Shown here: piece by piece, positions 43,142-52,141 of the stretch
How positions within the stretch are numbered: the stretch's first letter is position 1
How the letters are laid out: each line of letters begins with the position of its first letter
NCBI GenBank assembly: GCA_036489775.1
Contig: DASXFC010000009.1
Span: 62,001-126,000, forward strand
Reading direction: 5' to 3'
Length of the DNA stretch: 64,000 nt
Source: Bog-473 sp036489775
GTDB lineage: Bacteria > Actinomycetota > Acidimicrobiia > Acidimicrobiales > RAAP-2
The notes under the pieces: model-generated
What the model was told of the DNA's origin: nothing
Seen by the model: only the letters and a program-made list of their open reading frames with translations
The model's database searches: none
Made by a program: the position numbers and the translations under genes

Positions 43142-44374
43142 CGGAGTGCCACCGATCGGCGCGCTGGGTGCGAAGGCGACCGGCAGGTGTTTGGTGCCGT
43201 TGATGAAGTTGGACTGCAGGCGCTGCACCTGGCCGTCGAGACGCAGGTCGGGCAGGCGCTCGAGCAGCCGGTCGAACATCACCATGATCTCCATGCGGGC
43301 CAGGTTGGCCCCCAGGCAGAAGTGCGGGCCCCCGCCGCCGAAGGCCATGTGGTTGTTGGGGCTGCGCGTGATGTCGAAGTCGTCGGGGTTGGCAAAGACG
43401 GTGTCGTCGCGGTTGGCCGAGGAGTGCCAGAAGACCACCTTGTCGCCTTCGTGGATCTTCTGGCCGCCCAGTTCGGTGTCGGTGGCGGCCGTGCGGCGGA
43501 AGTGCATGACCGGGGTGACGTAGCGCAGCATCTCCTCGACCGCCCCGGGCAGCAGGCTGCGGTCCTGGCGCAGCAGCTCCCACTGGTCGGGGTGGTCGAA
43601 GAAGGCGGCCATGGCGCCCGACATCAGGTTCCGGGTCGTCTCGTTGCCGGCCACGATCAAGAGGAGGAAGAAGAGGTCCAGCTCGAGCTGGTCGAGCTTC
43701 TCGCCCTCCACCTCGGCGTCGATCAGCACCGAGACCAGGTCCTGGCGGGGAGCGAGGCGCCGGTTGGCGGCCAGCTCCTCGGCGTAGGAGTAGACCTGCA
43801 TGGCTGCTTCGCCGGGATCGACCCCGGGCTCCTGGTACTCGGGGTCCTCGGCGCCGATCATCTTGTTGGACCAGTCGAAGACCATGCGCCGGTCCTCCTG
43901 GGGGACGCCCAGCAGCTCGGCGATGACCAGCAGGGGCAGTTCGGCCGAGATCTCCACCACGAAGTCGGCGCTACCCCGCTGGCAGACCGAATCGATGATG
44001 CCGTCGGCGTACCCCACGATCTGCTGCTCGAGGTCACGGACCATCTTGGGGGTGAAGCCCTTGTTGACCAGCCGGCGGTACCGGGTGTGCATGGTCGGGT
44101 CCATGTTGACCATCATCAGCTGCTGCTGGGCCAGCTGGTCGTCGTCCATCTCGTGGAAGAGCGAGCCCCGGCGGGCCGAGGAGAAGTGCTCCCAGTCCCG
44201 GTTGACGGTGACGCAGTCGTCGTACCCGGTGATGGACCAGAAGCCGCCCCGGGGTGCCACCGCCTCGGGGTGCCAGTAGACGGGCGCCTCGAGGCGGAAC
44301 TGGCGGAACCACTGGTGGGGCACGCCGGCCACGAAATTCCGACCGTCGATGAGGTTCATGTCCTCGAGACCCAC
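43121..44374 (-). CDS. cyp125: Cytochrome P450, CYP125-like steroid C26/C27 hydroxylase
   Basis: A 417-residue P450. I-helix AGNETT (242-247), ExxR at Glu281-Arg284, and heme loop FGGGGPHFCLGANLAR with Cys353. The stretch LPLLVIAELLGVPQEDRRMVFDWSNKMIGAEDPEYQ (in parts) matches CYP125 closely as I recall it, rather than CYP124 or CYP142. CYP125 oxidises the terminal side-chain carbon of cholest-4-en-3-one to the acid, which FadD19 then activates. The GTG start follows GGGGGGA; an ATG 15 bases downstream is possible. It has a KstR-like operator upstream. The name is by resemblance; a steroid P450 of another subfamily cannot be excluded. Confidence 0.82.
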   Translation of the reverse strand: MGLEDMNLIDGRNFVAGVPHQWFRQFRLEAPVYWHPEAVAPRGGFWSITGYDDCVTVNRDWEHFSSARRGSLFHEMDDDQLAQQQLMMVNMDPTMHTRYRRLVNKGFTPKMVRDLEQQIVGYADGIIDSVCQRGSADFVVEISAELPLLVIAELLGVPQEDRRMVFDWSNKMIGAEDPEYQEPGVDPGEAAMQVYSYAEELAANRRLAPRQDLVSVLIDAEVEGEKLDQLELDLFFLLLIVAGNETTRNLMSGAMAAFFDHPDQWELLRQDRSLLPGAVEEMLRYVTPVMHFRRTAATDTELGGQKIHEGDKVVFWHSSANRDDTVFANPDDFDITRSPNNHMAFGGGGPHFCLGANLARMEIMVMFDRLLERLPDLRLDGQVQRLQSNFINGTKHLPVAFAPSAPIGGTPLPARAG

Positions 44375-44387
44375 GGGTCCCCCCTTT

Positions 44388-44410
44388 CGGGTGCCGGGCT
44401 CAGGCACCCG
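44388..44410 (-). promoter_or_regulatory. Hairpin in the P450 5' leader
   Basis: CGGGTGCC and GGCACCCG form an 8-bp stem with a 7-base loop, about 14 bases upstream of the start codon and next to the ribosome-binding G-run. It is not kept in the duplicated leader of the LLM gene. Confidence 0.35.
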
Positions 44411-44422
44411 CCACCGGCTCGT

Positions 44423-44460
44423 TCCGGGCAATTTCTAGAACGTGTGTCAGCGATCATAGG
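44423..44460 (-). repeat. Promoter-operator repeat, copy 2
   Basis: Duplicate of 42563-42600, with TATGAT (-10) at 44458-44453 on the minus strand. Confidence 0.85.
44436..44449. promoter_or_regulatory. KstR-like operator, P450 transcript
   Basis: TAGAACGTGTGTCA, identical to the site at 42576, one fixed position off the KstR consensus, just downstream of the TATGAT -10. Confidence 0.5.
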
Positions 44461-44613
44461 GGCGGCGGGGGGCGCGTTGTCCGGGGCGTCGGCCGGGCGT
44501 CAGCGTGGCTCACTCAGCACGGCGGCGGTAAATTCATTCACATGCGTTGCGGACCCGCTGATGCCCGAGGTGACCCCGACTGCGGTCGGCGGCGGGGTCG
44601 AAAGGTCTGAGCG

Positions 44614-47511
44614 GTGGCGGGCGGCGAGGCGGAGGCGGCGGGGGCACTGCCCCCCTGGGGAGTCACGGAGGAACGCCGCCATCTCACGGTCGTCTTCTCG
44701 GACCTGGTCGGCTCGACCGATCTGGCCTCGTCGATGGATCCCGAGGACTGGCATCAGGTGCTCGCCGGCTACCACCGGCGGGTGGCAGAGGTGGTCGAGG
44801 GCCATGGTGGGTTCGTCTCGCAATTCCAAGGGGACGGCATGGTGGCCTTCTTCGGGTACCCCAAGACCATCGGCTCGGCGGGGAGGGAGGCGGTGGACGC
44901 GGCCCTGGCCCTGGTGGCCGGCGTGGAGGCACTTCCCTCTGAACTCCCGGCCGAATTGGGCGTGCAGGTCCTCCAGGCCCGGGTCGGGGTCCATTCCGGC
45001 GAGGTCGTGGTGTCGCCGATTGCGGCCGGGGGCGTCGGCCGCCTGGCTGACATCTTCGGGGAGGTGCCCAATCTGGCGGCCCGGCTCCAGGCGGCCGGCC
45101 AGCCGGGCGATGTGCTGCTGAGCGATGCCACCGCCCGTCTGGTGTCGGGCTACTTCGTGACGGAGCCGCTGGGGGCTCTCGAGCTCAAGGGCATCCCGCG
45201 ACCGGTCCCGACGTTCCGCGTCCTGGGCCCCAGCACGGCGCGGGGCCGGCTCGATACCGGTCCGCTCACCGTCTTCGTGCCCCGTCCGAACGAGATGGCC
45301 TGGTTGCGGGCCCAGTGGGATTCGACGGCCCGGGGCCCGGCCCGCCTGGTCCTGGTGGTGGGCGAGGCCGGGATCGGCAAGTCCCGCCTGTTGGCCGAGT
45401 TCATCGCGGCGCGGTCTGAAGACGGAGGGATCACTGCCCTCTACTGCGCCCACCGTGACGCCCTCAGCCCGTTGCGTCCCTTCGAGGTGGCCATGGGCGC
45501 CCTCCCGCTCACGCCCGACGTGGCGGCGCAATGGCTGGAGGCGCGGGCCGAGCGCGGGCCCGCCCTGGTGCTGGTGGAGGACGCGCACTGGGCTGACCCG
45601 AGCACGCTCGAGGCGATCGAGCAGGTCGCCCACAGCGACCGGCCCATCTTGGTGGTCCTCACGGCCCGGCCCGAGATCGAGGCCAACATGCTGGTCACGG
45701 TGTCGAGGCGGCTGGACCTCGACCGGCTGTCGCCCGACGAGTCGCTGGCCATGGTGCTCCGCTTTCCCGGGTCCGAGAGGCTCACGGCCGAGGTGCAGCA
45801 AGGCCTGCGGGATCGGGCCGACGGGGTGCCGCTCTTTCTCGAGGAACTGACCCGGGGTGTGCTCGACGGGGCCGCTTCGGGCGACCGCGCCGGCATCCCC
45901 CTGACCCTGACCGAAGTGATCACGGCCCGGCTCGACCGGCTCGGTGAGGCCAAGCGGGTGGCCCAGATGGCGGCGATCGTGGGACGGGCCTTCGACCCGG
46001 CGGTGCTCGCCGACGCGTCGGGATTCGAACGGGACCAGCTCGACCTGCTGATCCAGCGACTCATCGATCAGGCGGTGGTCGAGCCGTCGGAGGAGCGCGA
46101 CGGCCGGTTCTGGTTCCGCCATGCCCTCATCCACGAGGCGGCCTACGGCTCGGTCCTGCGCTCCGAGCGCAAGGTGGCTCACGCCAAGGTGGCCGACGTG
46201 CTCATCCGGCACGGGGTCGAGGCCGGCCAACCCGAAGTGGTGGCCTTCCATCTCGGGGCGGCGGGGAGGCCGGCCGAGGCCGTCGAGATGTGGCATCAGG
46301 CGGCCCGGGCCGCCCGGCAGAACTCGCGCTTCAAGGAGGCGGCCAGCCACGAGCGCGAGATCCTGTTGCTGGTGCCCCAGCTGGCGCAGGAGCACCAGGA
46401 AGGGACCGAACTGGGCGCCCGCAGCCGCCTCACCCTGTGCCTGACCGCGGTGGACCAGGGTTCGCCCGAGGTCATCGTCGAGGGGATGCGGGTCCAGGAG
46501 CTGGCCCGCCGGGCCGACGACCGCAAGGCGCTCTTGCGCAGCTTCCTGGTGCTGTTGCCCTGGTGGCAGGCCAACGCGGAGTACGGATCCATCGACCGGG
46601 CCCTGCCCGAAGCGTTCGACCTGGCGCAGGCGCTGGGGGACGAGTGGGCCCATCAGACACTGCGCCAGTTCGCCGGGGCGGTGCGCATCTGGCAGGGGCG
46701 GCCGGCCGAAGGGCTGGCCCGGCTCGAGGAGTCGTTCGCGGCCGCCGGTCTCCCACTCGAGGCCAGCCTGCTCGACCAGGCCAAGGAGGCGCCACCGGTG
46801 GTGGCCATCGTGTTGGCCTCCAACCGCATCGCGGCCGCGCTGGGCTGCTGGCTCACCGGCCGGCTGTCCGAGGCCGCCCGCCTGCGTGACGACACCCGGC
46901 GCTTTGCGGCGGCGCAGGCGGTACCCCAGGCCCGGGCGGTGACGGCGGTCACCGCCTCGATCTTCGCCCAACTCGACGGGGACCGGGCGCTGGTGGCCGA
47001 GCTGGCGGCGGAGGCTCTGGGGGCGGCCGACGGGAAGACCACGCGCCAGTGGCAGCAGTGGGCCGCCGTCTTCGGGTGGTGGTCCTCCCACGCGCCGGAG
47101 GAGCCCGAGATCCCGGGGCCGTTCCTCCGGCCCTATTTCCTGACGCTGCGGGCCGACCGGCCCGATGTCCCGAGCGAGCAGGCCCGGGTGTTGCTGGCCG
47201 ACGCCTTGTCACTGGCCCGGGCCAGCGGGGAGCGCTTCTGCGAGTCCGAGACCCTCCGGGTCGCCGGTCAGCTGGCGGCGCAGACCGGGGAAATGGAGGC
47301 GGCCCGGGTCGCCCTGGATGACGCCGTGACCACGGCGCAGGCCCAGGGCGTGCCGATCCTCGAGCTGCGGGCCTTGACCGACCTGGTGGAGTTGGCCGAC
47401 CCCTCCCCGCCCAGCCGCGAACGTCTGGAGGCACGCCTGGGCCGCCTGAGCGGCGGGCTCGAGTCCTACAGCGTGCAGCGGGCACGCGCCGTGCTGGATG
47501 CCCACACATGA
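44614..47511 (+). CDS. Class III adenylate cyclase-AAA ATPase-TPR signalling protein
   Basis: A 965-residue protein. Residues 20-200 are a class III nucleotidyl cyclase domain: VVFSDLVGSTDL (first metal Asp), FQGDGMVAFFG (second metal Asp) and GVHSGEVV. A P-loop ATPase follows with GEAGIGKSRLLAEF (about 250) and a Walker B-like LVLVEDAHWADPST. The remaining 500 residues are helical repeats of TPR type. Such proteins make cAMP or act as signal-dependent scaffolds; whether the cyclase is active is untested. GTG start with AAAGG 8 bases upstream. The stop overlaps the next ATG (ATGA). Confidence 0.88.
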   Translation: MAGGEAEAAGALPPWGVTEERRHLTVVFSDLVGSTDLASSMDPEDWHQVLAGYHRRVAEVVEGHGGFVSQFQGDGMVAFFGYPKTIGSAGREAVDAALALVAGVEALPSELPAELGVQVLQARVGVHSGEVVVSPIAAGGVGRLADIFGEVPNLAARLQAAGQPGDVLLSDATARLVSGYFVTEPLGALELKGIPRPVPTFRVLGPSTARGRLDTGPLTVFVPRPNEMAWLRAQWDSTARGPARLVLVVGEAGIGKSRLLAEFIAARSEDGGITALYCAHRDALSPLRPFEVAMGALPLTPDVAAQWLEARAERGPALVLVEDAHWADPSTLEAIEQVAHSDRPILVVLTARPEIEANMLVTVSRRLDLDRLSPDESLAMVLRFPGSERLTAEVQQGLRDRADGVPLFLEELTRGVLDGAASGDRAGIPLTLTEVITARLDRLGEAKRVAQMAAIVGRAFDPAVLADASGFERDQLDLLIQRLIDQAVVEPSEERDGRFWFRHALIHEAAYGSVLRSERKVAHAKVADVLIRHGVEAGQPEVVAFHLGAAGRPAEAVEMWHQAARAARQNSRFKEAASHEREILLLVPQLAQEHQEGTELGARSRLTLCLTAVDQGSPEVIVEGMRVQELARRADDRKALLRSFLVLLPWWQANAEYGSIDRALPEAFDLAQALGDEWAHQTLRQFAGAVRIWQGRPAEGLARLEESFAAAGLPLEASLLDQAKEAPPVVAIVLASNRIAAALGCWLTGRLSEAARLRDDTRRFAAAQAVPQARAVTAVTASIFAQLDGDRALVAELAAEALGAADGKTTRQWQQWAAVFGWWSSHAPEEPEIPGPFLRPYFLTLRADRPDVPSEQARVLLADALSLARASGERFCESETLRVAGQLAAQTGEMEAARVALDDAVTTAQAQGVPILELRALTDLVELADPSPPSRERLEARLGRLSGGLESYSVQRARAVLDAHT

Positions 47512-48680
47512 GCAGCCGGGTCTGGGACGACGCCTTCCTCGACGGCTTGCGCCAGCAGGCCGACCCGCTGGCCGACGGTGTGGTGGCCGCCTACTTCGCC
47601 GACCTCGACGATCACGACCCCTCGCTGCTCTTCCGCCAGGTGGTGACCCGGCAGGGGGAGGACGCCACGCCGGTGGTGGCGGCGTACCTGGCGCAGACCC
47701 CGGACCCTCCGCCCTGGCTCGACCCGGCGTTGCTGGCCGCGGGCCAGGAGCGGTTCGCCCGTTGGGGTCCCCACGTCTTCACTGCCCTCTATGCCGCCGC
47801 GCTGCCCAGTGCCTATGCCTGCTGCCGGGGCGTGCAGGTGCTCGGTCTGACCGCCCGCCTGGTCACCGACGCCAAGCGGCGGCTCAACGAGACGGCGCAG
47901 TTCCATCTCGACGTCATGGAGGCCCAGGGCCTCGACGTCGGCGGGAGGGGGCTCAGCGCCGTCCGCCACGTGCGCCTCATGCACGCGGCGGTGCGCTGGC
48001 TCATCGCCCACGATGCCCGGGCCGAGTGGAATCCGGCTTGGGGGCTGCCGATCAACCAGGAGGATCTGCTCGAGACGTTGCTGACCTTCACCGAAGTCGT
48101 CTTCGAGGTGTTCGACAAGACCGGTGTCGACTATGAGGACGCGGACGCCGAGGCCTACCTGCACGTCTGGTCCTACGTCGGCTGGCTCCTGGGCGTCCAT
48201 CCCGACCTGCTCCCCCTCAGCCGCGAGGACACCCGCGCCCTGATGCCCGAAGTCCGCCGCCGCCAGTTCGCGCCGAGCGAGGCCGGGGCGGTGCTGACCG
48301 CCGCACTGCTCGACCAGGGCCGCCACGTGGCACCGCCCGGGTTGAAGGGGCTGCCGGCCAGCACCATCCGCTTCTACGTGGGTGACCCCACCGCCGACCT
48401 GCTCTCGGTGCCCCCGGCCAACTGGACCAGGCATCTGTTCGGGCCGCTGGCCCGGGCCACCCGGCTCCTCTCGCTCGAGCGGTCCCGGCGGCCGACGCTC
48501 GAGCGACTTTCCAGCCGGATGGGCCTCTCCATGCTCGAGCTGGCCGTGGCGGCCGACCGCGGCGGGGCCAGGGCTCCCTTCTCCGTCCCCACCGACTTGG
48601 CGGCGCGCTGGGGGGTCGACGTCACAGGGGCGGCGCGGGCAGGCGGCCATGGGCGAGGTCGTCGAGCTGGGCCGGCGTGA
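47508..48680 (+). CDS. DUF2236 / MpaB-like oxygenase family protein
   Basis: A 390-residue protein with the DUF2236 pattern: WGPHVFTALYAAALPSAYACCRGVQVL, then RLNETAQFHLDVME and VRHVRLMHAAVRWLI, and later DYEDADAEAYLHVWSYVGWLLGV. The family includes latex-clearing protein and MpaB-type heme oxygenases, which cleave isoprenoid double bases or chains; the conserved His residues could hold heme. Start overlaps the cyclase stop. The last 58 bases overlap the convergent next gene. The natural substrate is not known. Confidence 0.8.
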   Translation: MSSRVWDDAFLDGLRQQADPLADGVVAAYFADLDDHDPSLLFRQVVTRQGEDATPVVAAYLAQTPDPPPWLDPALLAAGQERFARWGPHVFTALYAAALPSAYACCRGVQVLGLTARLVTDAKRRLNETAQFHLDVMEAQGLDVGGRGLSAVRHVRLMHAAVRWLIAHDARAEWNPAWGLPINQEDLLETLLTFTEVVFEVFDKTGVDYEDADAEAYLHVWSYVGWLLGVHPDLLPLSREDTRALMPEVRRRQFAPSEAGAVLTAALLDQGRHVAPPGLKGLPASTIRFYVGDPTADLLSVPPANWTRHLFGPLARATRLLSLERSRRPTLERLSSRMGLSMLELAVAADRGGARAPFSVPTDLAARWGVDVTGAARAGGHGRGRRAGPA

Positions 48681-49725
48681 ACGGCGGGCTGAACAGCGGC
48701 GGGTGCTGCTGGCGGGAACGGAAGAGGGTGGCGATGTAGTTCATCCGCTCGGGCAGATCGGCCCAATCGTGGGCACCGGTCGGTCTTCCCGTCCCGTCAG
48801 TGCGGTCCCAGAGCCCATAGGCCTGGCCCGCCTCGCAGCCGTGCAGATCCGAGAGGGCGCTCGGGAAGAGGGTGCCGTCCAGGGGCGGCACGTCGTCATC
48901 GAGCTTGAGCGCCTCGTCCGCCGTGATCAACCGCAACATGGTGGCGGTCAGCGCCCGCTGCCAGGCCGCCTCCAGGGCGTCGGCCATCTCGTCCAAGGTG
49001 TGCCGGAGCGGGTGGTGTGACCCGAGACTCGGGAGGTGCCTGACCAGGTCACGGTCGACCGCACCGTCGAAGACGTCCCGCACCGCGGCATTGAGGGCGT
49101 CGGTGATGGCGGCCTGGAGCCGTTCCTGCTCGTGCGACACGGCCAGGATGTTGCCGGCCAGGACCAGGGTGGCCCGGTCGGACTCACCGGCGGCCCGGCG
49201 ATAGGCCGCGAACGCCGACGTCACCGCGGTGGTGTCGGTCCCGGTCCCGGCCAACCGAGCCAGGGCGGCATCGAGTGTCCCACCGGCTTCGGGAGCGGCG
49301 CCCGAGATGTCGGCGACCAGCGCGGCGAACAAGGGAGCCAGCTCGGCAAAGACGAGCACGTTGCCGGCGGCGATCGAGGCCGAGACCTGCTCGCTCACCG
49401 TCTTGACGGCCCCGGCCACATGGGTGTCCGACACCGCCTTGATGAAGTCAGCCTCCAGGCCGCTGTCCCAGTGGTGCCCAGCCCCGGCCGGCGCCGCACC
49501 GTCGAGCAGCTCGCGCACCCGGGCCGGCAGCTCGTCGCCCCGGATGGTGGCCCCCGCCGTCTTGGAGGCCCACACGGCGAAGGCGCACCAGGTCGCGTCC
49601 TGACCCAGGGCGGCGTCACGCAGCCCGATGGCCAGCTCGTGGTAGCGCTGGGTGATCCACAGATTGCGCAGGACCGGGTCGGGCATGGCTGCGATCTCGT
49701 CGACGCTGGGCGTCATGCCGGTCAT
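48622..49725 (-). CDS. Hypothetical protein, 367 aa
   Basis: I do not recognise the family. The protein is mainly helical, acidic and alanine-rich, without membrane segments or signal peptide; the C-terminal part has conserved-looking HGCEAGQAYGLWDRTDGTGRPTGAHDW and PERMNYIATLFRSRQQHPPLFSPPFT segments. The ATG of MTGMTPSVDEI was chosen; a second ATG 9 bases later is possible. It is divergent from the igr-like operon and shares its upstream region, including the KstR-like site, so it may be in the sterol regulon. Confidence 0.7.
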   Translation of the reverse strand: MTGMTPSVDEIAAMPDPVLRNLWITQRYHELAIGLRDAALGQDATWCAFAVWASKTAGATIRGDELPARVRELLDGAAPAGAGHHWDSGLEADFIKAVSDTHVAGAVKTVSEQVSASIAAGNVLVFAELAPLFAALVADISGAAPEAGGTLDAALARLAGTGTDTTAVTSAFAAYRRAAGESDRATLVLAGNILAVSHEQERLQAAITDALNAAVRDVFDGAVDRDLVRHLPSLGSHHPLRHTLDEMADALEAAWQRALTATMLRLITADEALKLDDDVPPLDGTLFPSALSDLHGCEAGQAYGLWDRTDGTGRPTGAHDWADLPERMNYIATLFRSRQQHPPLFSPPFTPAQLDDLAHGRLPAPPL

Positions 49726-49791
49726 TATTACGGGAGTTGCAGCCGGCGGTAGTACTGGACTTGCCACTCTCGGGTCCGGGCTGCCCAGAAC

Positions 49792-49805
49792 GAGAACCTG
49801 TTACA
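49792..49805. promoter_or_regulatory. KstR-like operator of the igr-like operon
   Basis: GAGAACCTGTTACA fits TnnAACnnGTTnnA except the first base. TACAGT (49802-49807) may be the plus-strand -10, overlapping it. It lies about 95 bases before the FadE29-like start. Confidence 0.5.
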
Positions 49806-49898
49806 GTTTTTGGCCGCGGCCTTGACCCGGCAGGGACCGCTCGTCCAGCATCGACGCAGACCGATTCCGACCACCGTCGCCGTCGCCCAGGGGGGCAC

Positions 49899-51077
49899 AT
49901 GTTCCTGGAAGAAAGCCCTGAGCAGCAGGCCCTGCGGGCCGAACTGCGGGCTTACTACGCCGAACTGCTGACCGACGAGGTGCGCGCCGGTCTGGCCGAG
50001 GGCGGCGAGGGCGGCGAGGCCTGGAGCCAGGTGGTGCGCACCGTGGGCAAGGACGGTTGGCTCGGCATCGGTTGGCCTACCGAGTTCGGCGGCCAGGGGC
50101 GCCCGGCCACCGACCAGTTCATCTTCTTCGACGAGACCCGTCGGGCCGGCGCACCCTTCCCGTTCGTCACCATCAACACGGTCGGCCCGACCATCATGCG
50201 TTACGGCACCGAGGAGCAGAAGTCGTTCTTCCTGCCGCGCATCCTGGCCGGCGAGCTGAACTTCGCGATCGGCTACACCGAGCCGGCCGCCGGCACCGAC
50301 CTGGCCTCGCTGCGCACCCGGGCGGCCCGCGACGGCGACGAGTATGTGGTCAACGGGGCCAAGATCTTCACCAGCGGGGCCGACATGGCCGACTACGTCT
50401 GGCTGGCCTGCCGCACCGACCCCGACGTCTCCAAGCACAAGGGCATCTCCATCCTGTGCGTGCCCACGACCGCACCAGGATTCGAATGGTCGATCATCAA
50501 CACGGTCGGTGGCCTCACCACCACCTCGACCTTCTACGACGACGTGCGGGTCCCGGTGGCCAACCGGGTGGGCGAGGAGAACGAGGGCTGGCGCATGATC
50601 ACCACCCAGCTCAACCACGAACGGGTGGGCCTGGCCGCCTGGAGCGGTCTCTCCATCTCGATGTTCGAAGAGGTGGCCGCCTGGGCGGCCAGCCAACCGG
50701 CCGACGACGGCCGCACCCTGATCGACCAGCCCTGGGTGCAGATCGACCTGGCCAAGTGCCATGCCGAACTCGAAGCCATGTGGCTGCTCAATTGGCGCAT
50801 GGCGGTGCACGTGGCCAACGGCGAGCTGACCGGGGCCGAATCGTCGTCGATCAAGGTCTTCGGCACCGAGCGCACCATTGAGGTCTTCCGCCTCCTCCTC
50901 GGCATCATCGGCGCGGCGGGCTACATCACCCCCGGCTCACCCGGCGCGCTGTTGCGGGGACGGGTCGAGGCCAGTGGCCGCCAGGTGCAGATCAACACCT
51001 TCGGTGGTGGCGTGAACGAGGTGCAGCGCGAGATCGTGGCCACGGCCGGTCTCGGCATGCAGAGGGCAGCCCGGTGA
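49899..51077 (+). CDS. fadE29: Acyl-CoA dehydrogenase, FadE29 (ChsE2)-like subunit
   Basis: A 392-residue acyl-CoA dehydrogenase starting at the ATG of MFLEESPEQQALRAELRAYY, with GGGGGG before it. GYTEPAAGTDLASL, HKGISILCVPT and the end TFGGGVNEVQREIVATAGL match the mycobacterial FadE29 type as I recall it. With FadE28 it forms ChsE1-ChsE2, which dehydrogenates the three-carbon steroid side chain (3-oxo-4-pregnene-20-carboxyl-CoA). The downstream gene starts inside its stop (GTGA). First gene of a five-gene coupled operon. Confidence 0.87.
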   Translation: MFLEESPEQQALRAELRAYYAELLTDEVRAGLAEGGEGGEAWSQVVRTVGKDGWLGIGWPTEFGGQGRPATDQFIFFDETRRAGAPFPFVTINTVGPTIMRYGTEEQKSFFLPRILAGELNFAIGYTEPAAGTDLASLRTRAARDGDEYVVNGAKIFTSGADMADYVWLACRTDPDVSKHKGISILCVPTTAPGFEWSIINTVGGLTTTSTFYDDVRVPVANRVGEENEGWRMITTQLNHERVGLAAWSGLSISMFEEVAAWAASQPADDGRTLIDQPWVQIDLAKCHAELEAMWLLNWRMAVHVANGELTGAESSSIKVFGTERTIEVFRLLLGIIGAAGYITPGSPGALLRGRVEASGRQVQINTFGGGVNEVQREIVATAGLGMQRAAR

Positions 51078-52141
51078 GCGGCACCGAAGAGCTCCGCTTC
51101 CCCGAGCTCGAACCCTTTCCCGATCACTCGGCCGCGCTGGCCGCCCTGGTGGGCCAGCCCTCGGGGGCACCCAGCATCTCGACCGACGCGGTCAACCTGG
51201 CCATGATCCGCCATTGGGTCGAAGCCATGGGCGACGAGAACCCGGTCTACCTCTCCGACGAAGCGGCCCAGCGTTACGGCTACGACCAGCTGATCGCCCC
51301 GCCCACCATGCTCCAGGCCTGGATCATGCGCGGCCTCAAGTCATCGCTCGAGACCGAGGCGGCCCGGGCCGCCGGCGCACCGCAGGGGGACGGACCCAAC
51401 GACACGATGATGGCGCTGCTCGACGAGGAGGGGTTGACCTCGGTGGTGGCCACCAACTGCGACCAGCACTACGACCGGCCCCTGGTCATCGGGGACCGCG
51501 TCACCGTGCGGTCGGTGATCGAGGAGATCTCCGATCCTAAGCGCACCGGTTTGGGTACCGGCCGCTTCTTCACCACCCGCATGGACTACTTCGCCGTGCC
51601 CGACCACCTGGTGCAGCGTCAGCCCACGCCGGCCGAGGTGGCCGTGCTGATCGAGCGGGCGGAGCGGGTGGCCACCATGCGCTTTCGCATCCTCAAGTTC
51701 CTGCCGGCCCAGCGCGCGGCAGCACCGGCGACCAAGCCGCCCCGGCCCCGTCCCGCCCTGACCCAGGACAACGCCTTCTGGTTCGAGGGGGCGAAGGACC
51801 ACCAGCTGCTGATCCAGCGCTGCACCTCGTGTGGGACGTTGCGCCACCCGCCGCTGCCGGCCTGCGCCTCCTGCCGGTCCTTCGAATGGGACACCGTGGC
51901 CGCCAGCGGCCGGGGCACCGTGTACTCCTACGTGGTGGTGCACTACCCCCAGGTGCCTTCGTTCGACTACCCGCTGCCCATCGGGCTGATCGAGCTGGAG
52001 GAGGGGACTCGGGTGGTGGCCAACCTCGACGGCATCGACCCGGCCGACATCGAAGTGGGGATGGCGGTCGAGGCCACCTTCGTGGACTACGACGACGAGC
52101 TGAGCCTGCCCGTCTTCGTCCCGAGCGGAGGGCGGCACTGA
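51074..52141 (+). CDS. chsH2: ChsH2-like MaoC/DUF35 fusion protein
   Basis: A 355-residue two-domain protein. Residues about 1-200 are a hotdog MaoC-like domain (MIRHWVEAMGDENPVYLSDE); residues about 225-350 are a DUF35 (ChsH2 C-terminal) domain with a zinc ribbon CTSCGTLRHPPLPACASC and an OB fold. In mycobacteria ChsH1-ChsH2 hydrates the enoyl-CoA made by ChsE1-ChsE2, and the DUF35 part binds the aldolase Ltp2. The same order of partners here supports that role. Start and stop overlap both neighbours. Confidence 0.88.
   Translation: MSGTEELRFPELEPFPDHSAALAALVGQPSGAPSISTDAVNLAMIRHWVEAMGDENPVYLSDEAAQRYGYDQLIAPPTMLQAWIMRGLKSSLETEAARAAGAPQGDGPNDTMMALLDEEGLTSVVATNCDQHYDRPLVIGDRVTVRSVIEEISDPKRTGLGTGRFFTTRMDYFAVPDHLVQRQPTPAEVAVLIERAERVATMRFRILKFLPAQRAAAPATKPPRPRPALTQDNAFWFEGAKDHQLLIQRCTSCGTLRHPPLPACASCRSFEWDTVAASGRGTVYSYVVVHYPQVPSFDYPLPIGLIELEEGTRVVANLDGIDPADIEVGMAVEATFVDYDDELSLPVFVPSGGRH

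Noticed and set aside
44572..44599. GACCCCG/CGGGGTC hairpin before the cyclase gene as a riboswitch
   Set aside because: A 7-bp stem with a competing smaller hairpin; no known riboswitch core is visible.
42458..45121. 887-codon open frame on the plus strand across the P450 gene
   Set aside because: Runs antisense to the P450 and out of frame through the cyclase; no domain, low-complexity composition.
44500..47091. 863-codon minus-strand frame opposite the cyclase-ATPase
   Set aside because: Antisense shadow of a gene with clear cyclase and P-loop motifs.
51829..52140. Extended N-terminus for the FadE28-like protein
   Set aside because: The upstream open frame is a shadow of the DUF35 domain of chsH2; homologues start at MDFSFS.
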